Source of the DNA: Planctomycetota bacterium
GTDB taxonomy: Bacteria; Planctomycetota; UBA1135
Direction of reading: 5' to 3'
Assembly (NCBI GenBank): GCA_014382465.1
Contig: JACNJP010000257.1
Location: 1-16,032 of the forward strand
Length of the DNA: 16,032 nt
Shown here: piece after piece, positions 8,499 through 14,159 of the stretch
Layout: each line of letters starts with the position of its first letter
Position numbering within the stretch: the stretch's first letter is position 1
Position numbers and translations under genes: made by a program
The notes under the pieces: model-generated
Told to the model about the DNA's origin: nothing
The model's input: only the letters and a program-made list of their open reading frames with translations
The model's database searches: none

Positions 8499-11400
8499 GC
8501 GGCTACACCCTCTTCGAGGTCTCCTGGGAGGTCGGCAACAAGGTCGGCGGCATCCACACCGTGATCTCGACCAAGGCCCCGACCCTGGTCGAGAAGCTCG
8601 GCGACGGCTACATCACCATCGGCCCGTGGCTGCTGGGCGAGGACCCGGCGGCGGTGCCCTTCGACGCCGACCCGGGCTTCGAGGACTTCTGCGAGTCCTG
8701 CCACGCGCTCGGCGTCGACGCCCGCGTCGGCCGCTGGCGCATCCCGGGGGCTCCGCGGATGATCCAGGTCGGCTTCTCGCGCCTGTTCGACCAGAAGGAC
8801 GCGATCCTCGCCGGGCTGTGGGAGGACTTCCGCGTCGATTCCCTGAGCGGCGGCTGGGACTACGTCGAGCCGGTGCTCTTCGGCCACGCCGCCGGCGTGG
8901 TCATCGAGCGCTGGTGGGAGGAGTTCATCGCCCCGGTGCGCGGCGCCGCCGTGGCCCAATTCCACGAGTGGATGACCGGCTCGGGCCTGCTCTACCTGAA
9001 GGGCGAGGTCCCGGCGATCGGCACGGTGTTCACGACCCACGCCACCGCGCTCGGCCGCTCGCTGTCGTCCCACGGCGCCTCGCCGGCCGCCGGGCTGAAC
9101 GGCGGCCAGCCGGCCGACCTCGCCGCCCAGTTCGGGATCCGCGCCAAGCATTCGCTGGAGTCGATCTCCGCCGCCGAGGCCGACGCCTTCACCACCGTCA
9201 GCGAGGTGACTGCCGAGGAGGCCGAGCTGCTGCTCGGCCGCGAGCCCGAGCCGATCACGCCCAACGGCATCGACGTCGAGGTGGTCGACCAGGCCGCCGG
9301 CGGCGTCGGCCGGGACGAGGCCCGGGCCCGGCTGCGGCAGATCGCCGCCGCGATGCTCGGCGAGGACCTCGAGGACGCCGCGCTCATCTGCACCTCCGGG
9401 CGCTACGAATTCCACAACAAGGGCTACGACCTGCTGCTGCAGGCGCTGCAGCGGATGGCCGGCCAGGACGGCAGGCCGGTGATCCTGTTCGCGCTGGTGC
9501 CGGCCGGGAACTCCGGCCCCGCCAAGGAGCTGCTCGACCGCCTGGCGCAGGGACCGGCGGGGCCCGCGCCGCCGCTGGGGGCGTCGACCCACAACCTGAT
9601 CGACCCGCTCCACGACCCCTTCCAGGTCCACTTCGGCCAGCTCGGCCTGGACAACGCCCACGGCTCGCGGGTGCGCGTGATCCAGGTGCCGGTCTACCTG
9701 CACGGCGACGACGGCGTGCTCGGCCTGCCCTACGAGGCGGTGCTGCGGGCGATGGACCTGAGCTGCTTCCCGAGCTTCTACGAGCCGTGGGGATACACGC
9801 CGGTCGAGAGCCTGGCGGTCGGCGTGCCGACCATCACCAGCGACTGCGCCGGCTTCGGCCGCTGGGCCGAGGACAAGCAGATGGCCGCCAGCAGCGGCGT
9901 CCGCCTGCTGCGGCGGGCGGAGGTCGCGGACGAGGCCGCCGCCGCCGAGCTGGCGCGGCTGATCGAGGACGCCCTGGCCGCCCTGGGCGATCCCGGGCGC
10001 ATCGCCGAAGCCTGCCGCAAGGCCGCCCGCAGCCTGGCGTGGCAGGAGCTGGTGAGCTGGTACGAGGTCGCCTACGCCGCCGCCCTCGAGCTGGCCGGCC
10101 CGCGCTCGCGCGCCTCGCGGGTGCGGCCGGTGTTGCCGGTGCCGGTCCGCGGGCCGGCCGAGCCGCCCGGCCCGCGCCTGATCCGCTTCGACGTCTCCGC
10201 CACCTTGCCCGAGTCGCTGGTCGGCTTCGAGGAGCTGGCCGCCAATTACTGGTGGAGCTGGGACGGCGAGGCCCCGGCGCTGTTCGAGGAGCTGGCCCCG
10301 AAGCGCTGGGGGCCGTGCGGCCACAACCCGACCCGCTTCCTGCGCGAGGTCTTCGCCCGCGACGTCGAGGCCATGGCCGGGGACGGCGCCTTCGTCGCCC
10401 GGCTCGAGTCGGCGGTCCGGCGCCAGCGCGCCTACCTCGCCGAGCGGGTCGACCGGCTGGCGCTCGACGACGGCCGCGAGCTGAGCTGGCAGCACCCGCT
10501 GGCCTATTTCTGCCTCGAATTCGGCGTCCACGAGTCGCTGCGGATCTACAGCGGCGGCCTCGGCATCCTCGCCGGCGACCACCTGAAGTCGGCCAGCGAC
10601 CTGAACCTGCCGCTGGTCGCGGTGGGCCTGTACTACCGCAAGGGCTACCTCCGCCAGGGCTTGAACCAGGGCGGCGAGCAGGTGCCGATCGAGGAGGACA
10701 ACGACCCCCACGACCTGGCGCTGACCCAGGTCCGCGGCCAGGACGGCGAGCCGCTGCGGCTGTTGATGAACCTGCCGGGCAGGACCCTCAGCCTGCGGGC
10801 CTGGCGGGCCGACATCGGCCGGATCCCGCTCTACCTGCTCGACGCCGACCTGCCGGAGAACCGCGCCGACGACCGCGCCATCACCCACCGGCTCTACGGC
10901 GGCGACAGCGAGATGCGGCTGCTCCAGGAGATCGCCCTCGGCAAGGCCGGGGTGCGGCTGCTGGCGGCGCTCGGCATCGAGCCGGCGGTGTTCCACCTCA
11001 ACGAGGGGCACGCGGCCTTCGCGCCCCTGGAGCGGGCGTCGCTGCTGATCCGCAACCGCGAGCACACCTTCGAGGAGGCGCGGGAGATCGTCCGCGCCAG
11101 CACCGTGTTCACCACCCACACCCCGGTGCCCGCGGGCCACGACGCCTTCGGCGAGGACCAGATGCGGCGCTACTTCTCGAACGTGCAGGACTGGATCGGC
11201 CTGCCGTGGGAGCGCTTCATGCGGCTCGGCGACCCCCACGGCCAGGGCAGCTTCAACATGACGCACCTGGCCTGCAACCTGGCCGGCTTCGTCAACGGCG
11301 TAAGCGAGCTGCACGGGGAGGTCTCGCGCGGGCTACTGCACAGCGAGTGGCCGGGCATGACCGAGGACGAGGTTCCGGTCGGCCACGTCACCAACGGCGT

Positions 11401-12706
11401 CCACCTGGCGAGCTGGACCGACCCCGAGCTGACCCGGCTGCTCGGCGGCGAGCGCGGCCGCGGGCGGCCGGCGGACTTCGAGCAGCACGCCGCGACCCTG
11501 GAGGCGGCGCCGCTGTGGCGCTTCCGCCAGCGGGCCAAGCGGCGGCTGCTGGACGAGATCGCCCGGCGGGTCGAGCGCAACTTCCTCGAGCGCCAGGACA
11601 GCCCGCGGCTGATGAAGCGGATCACCGACGGCCTGGACGAGAACGCCCTGGTGCTCGGCTTCGCCCGCCGCTTCGCTCCCTACAAGCGGGCGCTGCTGCT
11701 GTTCCAGGACCGCGAGCGGCTGGCGCGGCTGCTGGCGGACCCTGAGCGGCCGGTGCTGCTGCTGTTCGCCGGCAAGGCCCACCCGCGCGACGTGCTCGGG
11801 CAGGCGCTGCTCAAGGAGGTGGTCCAGCTCAGCCGCAGCGACCAGTTCGCCGGCAAGCTGGTCTTCCTCGAGGAGTACGACATCGAGCTCGCCCGGCTGC
11901 TGGTGCGCGGGGTGGACCTGTGGCTCAACAACCCGACCCGGCCGCTCGAGGCCAGCGGCACCTCCGGCATGAAGGTGGCAGCCAACGGCGGCCTGAACCT
12001 GTCGGTGCTCGACGGCTGGTGGCTCGAGGCCTACGACGGCGAGAACGGCTGGGCGCTGCAGCAGGAGCGGTCCTACCCGGACCAGGAGCTGCAGGACCAG
12101 CACGACAACGCCAGCCTGCTGACGCTGCTCGAGGAGGAGATCCTGCCGCTCTACCACGACGGCCGCGAGGACGGCATGCCGCTCGGCTGGCTCGACCGGG
12201 TGCGGCACAACCTGGCGACCATTCCGGTCCGGTTCAACACCGACCGCATGGTGGGCGAGTACCACCAGCGGGCCTACCTGCCGCTGGCCCGGCGCTTTTT
12301 CCAGCTCTGCGGCGAGGAGGGCAAGCTGGCGCGCGAGCAAGCGGCCGAGCGGGCCCAGCTGCGCCTGGCCTTCGACGAGCTGCGGATCGTCAGCGCCTCC
12401 ATCAGCGATCTCGACCGGCTCCGAACCGGAGACCTGGTCGAGGTCAAGGTCGAGGTCGACCTCGGCGGCACCCGCGAGCAGGAGCTGCTGGTCGAGCTGG
12501 TCCTTGGCCACGAGAACGGCCCCCAGCGCCTGCAGCTCATGGAGGCCATCGAGCTCGAGCTGGCCGGGGTCCAGGACGGCGTCGCCCTGTTCCAGGGCAG
12601 CCACCCCCTCACCCGCTCCGGCCGCTGGGGATACGGCATCCGCGTCCGCGTCCGCCCCCGCGACCCCCAAGACCTCGAAGCCACCCGCCTCGTCCGCTGG
12701 GCATGA
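8495..12706 (+). CDS. Fused GT3 glycogen synthase and GT35 alpha-glucan phosphorylase
   Basis: One uninterrupted 1403-residue frame joins two enzymes. Residues about 1-535 match the eukaryote-type GT3 synthase: F-E-V-S-W-E-V-G-N-K-V-G-G-I at 7-20 and the E-P-W-G-Y-T-P-V-E motif at 430-438. A Pro/Arg-rich linker follows (about 540-565). The phosphorylase begins with the N-Y-W-W-S-W block (584-589) of the short bacterial/archaeal type, then G-G-L-G-I-L-A-G-D-H (687-696), H-L-N-E-G-H (834-839), T-T-H-T-P-V-P-A-G-H (873-882), F-A-R-R-F-A-P-Y-K-R (1056-1065) and the PLP site G-T-S-G-M-K with K1160. A C-terminal beta region (about 1300-1403) closes it. The first half would elongate glucan from a nucleotide sugar; the second would release glucose-1-phosphate. 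The Arg-rich helix that binds glucose-6-phosphate in yeast synthase is poor in Arg here (R502, R508, R512). Last gene of the operon. Confidence 0.9.
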   Translation: MSGYTLFEVSWEVGNKVGGIHTVISTKAPTLVEKLGDGYITIGPWLLGEDPAAVPFDADPGFEDFCESCHALGVDARVGRWRIPGAPRMIQVGFSRLFDQKDAILAGLWEDFRVDSLSGGWDYVEPVLFGHAAGVVIERWWEEFIAPVRGAAVAQFHEWMTGSGLLYLKGEVPAIGTVFTTHATALGRSLSSHGASPAAGLNGGQPADLAAQFGIRAKHSLESISAAEADAFTTVSEVTAEEAELLLGREPEPITPNGIDVEVVDQAAGGVGRDEARARLRQIAAAMLGEDLEDAALICTSGRYEFHNKGYDLLLQALQRMAGQDGRPVILFALVPAGNSGPAKELLDRLAQGPAGPAPPLGASTHNLIDPLHDPFQVHFGQLGLDNAHGSRVRVIQVPVYLHGDDGVLGLPYEAVLRAMDLSCFPSFYEPWGYTPVESLAVGVPTITSDCAGFGRWAEDKQMAASSGVRLLRRAEVADEAAAAELARLIEDALAALGDPGRIAEACRKAARSLAWQELVSWYEVAYAAALELAGPRSRASRVRPVLPVPVRGPAEPPGPRLIRFDVSATLPESLVGFEELAANYWWSWDGEAPALFEELAPKRWGPCGHNPTRFLREVFARDVEAMAGDGAFVARLESAVRRQRAYLAERVDRLALDDGRELSWQHPLAYFCLEFGVHESLRIYSGGLGILAGDHLKSASDLNLPLVAVGLYYRKGYLRQGLNQGGEQVPIEEDNDPHDLALTQVRGQDGEPLRLLMNLPGRTLSLRAWRADIGRIPLYLLDADLPENRADDRAITHRLYGGDSEMRLLQEIALGKAGVRLLAALGIEPAVFHLNEGHAAFAPLERASLLIRNREHTFEEAREIVRASTVFTTHTPVPAGHDAFGEDQMRRYFSNVQDWIGLPWERFMRLGDPHGQGSFNMTHLACNLAGFVNGVSELHGEVSRGLLHSEWPGMTEDEVPVGHVTNGVHLASWTDPELTRLLGGERGRGRPADFEQHAATLEAAPLWRFRQRAKRRLLDEIARRVERNFLERQDSPRLMKRITDGLDENALVLGFARRFAPYKRALLLFQDRERLARLLADPERPVLLLFAGKAHPRDVLGQALLKEVVQLSRSDQFAGKLVFLEEYDIELARLLVRGVDLWLNNPTRPLEASGTSGMKVAANGGLNLSVLDGWWLEAYDGENGWALQQERSYPDQELQDQHDNASLLTLLEEEILPLYHDGREDGMPLGWLDRVRHNLATIPVRFNTDRMVGEYHQRAYLPLARRFFQLCGEEGKLAREQAAERAQLRLAFDELRIVSASISDLDRLRTGDLVEVKVEVDLGGTREQELLVELVLGHENGPQRLQLMEAIELELAGVQDGVALFQGSHPLTRSGRWGYGIRVRVRPRDPQDLEATRLVRWA

Positions 12707-12708
12707 TC

Positions 12709-12769
12709 GGGGTCGTACGTCGATTGTTATTGGGGGTCGTACCCCCAATAACAATCGATGTCTGACCCC
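12709..12769. repeat. Near-perfect 61-base palindrome between convergent stop codons (REP-like)
   Basis: Bases 12720-12737 pair without a mismatch with 12741-12758 (18 bp, loop CGT). The outer arms GGGGTC (12709-12714) and GACCCC (12764-12769) also pair, and the five bases between arms add two pairs, two wobbles and one mismatch. The core CGATTGTTATT is far richer in A+T than the flanking genes. The element starts two bases after the operon's TGA and its last base is part of the opposing gene's stop (TAG read on the - strand). There is no T-run, so it is not a textbook intrinsic terminator, though it could block RNA polymerase from both sides. GGGGTC/GACCCC ends are seen in repetitive extragenic palindromes of some bacteria (from memory). 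Confidence 0.8.
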
Positions 12770-13188
12770 TAGGGGCGGGGAACGAGGGGGGCTTCGATGG
12801 CCTGGACGCCGCGGTGGACGCGGATCATGTCGCCGGTCTCGAGGCGCGGGCCGGCGGGACGGCCGGCGGGATCCGGGGTGACGCCGAAGCGGTCGAAGCG
12901 GGTGGCGGCGCGGCCGAAGGCGTCCGTGGTCATGGAGCCCATGTCCCAGGCGCCGGCGCGGATGTAGACCAGCGTGTTCGGCGGAGCGTTGTTCAGCTCG
13001 ACCTCCAGGCTCTGGTCGATCAGGCCGTTGTCGGGGGACTCCTTGTACTTGGCGACCAGCTTGACGCCGTTGACGGTGTTGTTGGCGTCCCAGATCAGGT
13101 CGTTGTTGCCGGCGACGAGCGCGGCGGAGGCCGGCGCGGCGGAGGCCAGCAGGAGGAGGGTGGTCGCGATGGTCAGGAGGGTCTTCAT
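12769..13188 (-). CDS. Small secreted protein of unknown function
   Basis: The 139-residue product starts M-K-T-L-L-T-I-A-T-T and has a clear signal peptide, with a likely cut after A-S-A at residues 20-22. The mature part (about 117 residues) has alternating polar and hydrophobic segments suggesting beta structure (for example N-G-V-K-L-V-A-K-Y and T-L-V-Y-I-R-A-G-A-W), no Cys and no recognised domain. Two adjacent ATGs exist (13191 and 13188). GAGG sits 4 bases before the second but only 1 base before the first, so 13188 is preferred. A longer in-frame GTG start at 13311 would bury the signal peptide and is unlikely. It is convergent with the glucan operon and divergent from the sigma-factor gene. 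The function is not known. Confidence 0.7.
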   Translation of the reverse strand: MKTLLTIATTLLLLASAAPASAALVAGNNDLIWDANNTVNGVKLVAKYKESPDNGLIDQSLEVELNNAPPNTLVYIRAGAWDMGSMTTDAFGRAATRFDRFGVTPDPAGRPAGPRLETGDMIRVHRGVQAIEAPLVPRP

Positions 13189-13351
13189 CATTCCTCGGTT
13201 TTGTTTGGTGGTTGGTCTGTGGTGACCGCGCCCCGCGCCAAGGCTGGCGGCGAGCCCGTTCACCCCTTTCGGGAGCACATGCGAGAAGGCGGCGGACGGC
13301 CCCTCACGCAAAGCTGGGAATCCTCCAGGGCGTCGCGATTAGAATCCGGCC
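13189..13351. promoter_or_regulatory. Divergent intergenic region between the small secreted protein and the sigma factor
   Basis: This 163-base gap must hold the start signals of both divergent genes if each has its own promoter. On the - strand the leader of the secreted protein (13197-13224) is almost wholly A and C (one G), which suggests an unstructured 5' leader before the GAGGA ribosome binding site. The rest is GC-rich. No clear promoter hexamers and no Shine-Dalgarno before the sigma-factor ATG are seen. Confidence 0.35.
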
Positions 13352-13930
13352 ATGGGTGAACGCCACCAGGCAACTCATCTGCTGGCCGCCGTCGGCCGCG
13401 GCGAGGACGGAGCAGCGGACCAGCTCTTCGGCTTGGTCTACGCCGACCTCCGCCGCGTGGCCGCCGCCTACCTCCAGCGCGAGCGCCGGGGGCACACGCT
13501 CCAGCCCACCGCCCTGGTCCACGAGGCCTACTGCCGCCTGGTCGACGCCGAGAGCCTCGGCTTCTCCGACCGGCACCACTTCTACGCCGTCGCCGCCCGG
13601 GCCATGCGCCGCATCCTGGTCGACCACGCGCGCAAGCGCAGCGCCGCCAAGCGCGGCGGCGGGGCCGGGAAGGTGCCGCTCGACCGCCTGCCCGAGCTCC
13701 CCGAGGAGCGCGACGCGTGGCTCGCCGCCCTCGATGACGTCCTCGCCGATCTCGAACGCCTCGACCCGCGCCAGGCCCAGGTGGTCGAGCTGCGCTTCTT
13801 CGGCGGCCTGACCATCGAGGAGACCGCCGCCACCCTCGGCGTGTCCCACGCCACGGTGGAGCGGGACTGGAAGGTGGCGCGGGCCTGGCTGGCGAGGGAG
13901 CTGGGGCGGTTCGGGCCTGAGGCGGACTGA
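13352..13930 (+). CDS. ECF-type RNA polymerase sigma factor (Sigma70_ECF family)
   Basis: The 192-residue protein has both ECF regions and little else. Region 2 (about 20-95) includes Y-A-D-L-R-R-V-A-A-A-Y-L, the block T-L-Q-P-T-A-L-V-H-E-A-Y and H-F-Y-A-V-A-A-R-A-M-R-R-I-L-V-D-H-A-R-K-R. Region 4 (about 130-185) includes L-D-P-R-Q-A-Q-V-V-E-L-R-F-F-G-G-L-T-I-E-E-T-A and the helix-turn-helix L-G-V-S-H-A-T-V-E-R-D-W. The T-L-Q-P-T-A-L-V-H-E-A-Y and D-H-A-R-K-R-x-A-x-K-R-G-G blocks mark the subgroup common in Planctomycetota and Acidobacteriota, often found near protein kinases or large secreted proteins rather than a classical anti-sigma factor. None of those regulators is visible here. The ATG lacks a good ribosome binding site. 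The protein probably directs polymerase to a small gene set, which cannot be identified here. Confidence 0.92.
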   Translation: MGERHQATHLLAAVGRGEDGAADQLFGLVYADLRRVAAAYLQRERRGHTLQPTALVHEAYCRLVDAESLGFSDRHHFYAVAARAMRRILVDHARKRSAAKRGGGAGKVPLDRLPELPEERDAWLAALDDVLADLERLDPRQAQVVELRFFGGLTIEETAATLGVSHATVERDWKVARAWLARELGRFGPEAD

Positions 13931-14159
13931 CCGGAAGCCGGCCCCCTTGGCTGGACCTGGCCGGCCCTGGTCCTCAACGGGCGCGCGGGATTCCGAGGGT
14001 CGCGCTCCGCCAGCCTGGAAGGGGCCTCTGATTCCAACGTAACTCCATTAAATCAATAGATTTACATTCTCAGAGGGTCCACGGATCGGGGCCAGATTCC
14101 CTGAGGGGATCTCCTCCTCATTCACGCTCTTCCAATAGGATGAAGCCCCCCTCGAGCCC
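13931..14159. promoter_or_regulatory. 229-base non-coding gap with an AT-rich inverted repeat
   Basis: After the sigma-factor stop, GCCGGCC (13937-13943) can pair with GGCCGGC (13959-13965) as a weak hairpin with no T-run, possibly a terminator. Further on, an AT-rich patch (about 14036-14070) stands out and holds the perfect inverted repeat TAAATC-AATA-GATTTA (14049-14064). It lies about 95 bases before the next gene and is a candidate operator or promoter element. A seven-codon ORF (14140-14163) begins at AGGATG and its stop overlaps the ATG of the next gene. Confidence 0.35.

Noticed and set aside
8626..11745. Long + strand frame inside the synthase-phosphorylase gene
   Set aside because: Arg/Pro/Ala-rich out-of-frame reading of a gene whose real frame carries all GT3 and GT35 motifs.
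12814..13359. Open frame on the + strand over the small secreted protein
   Set aside because: Gly/Val-rich antisense reading. The - strand frame has a clear signal peptide and a ribosome binding site.
13931..13970. GC-rich inverted repeat after the sigma-factor gene as an intrinsic terminator
   Set aside because: The stem is short with a 15-base loop and no T-run follows; such pairings are frequent by chance at this GC content. It is noted only as a weak possibility.
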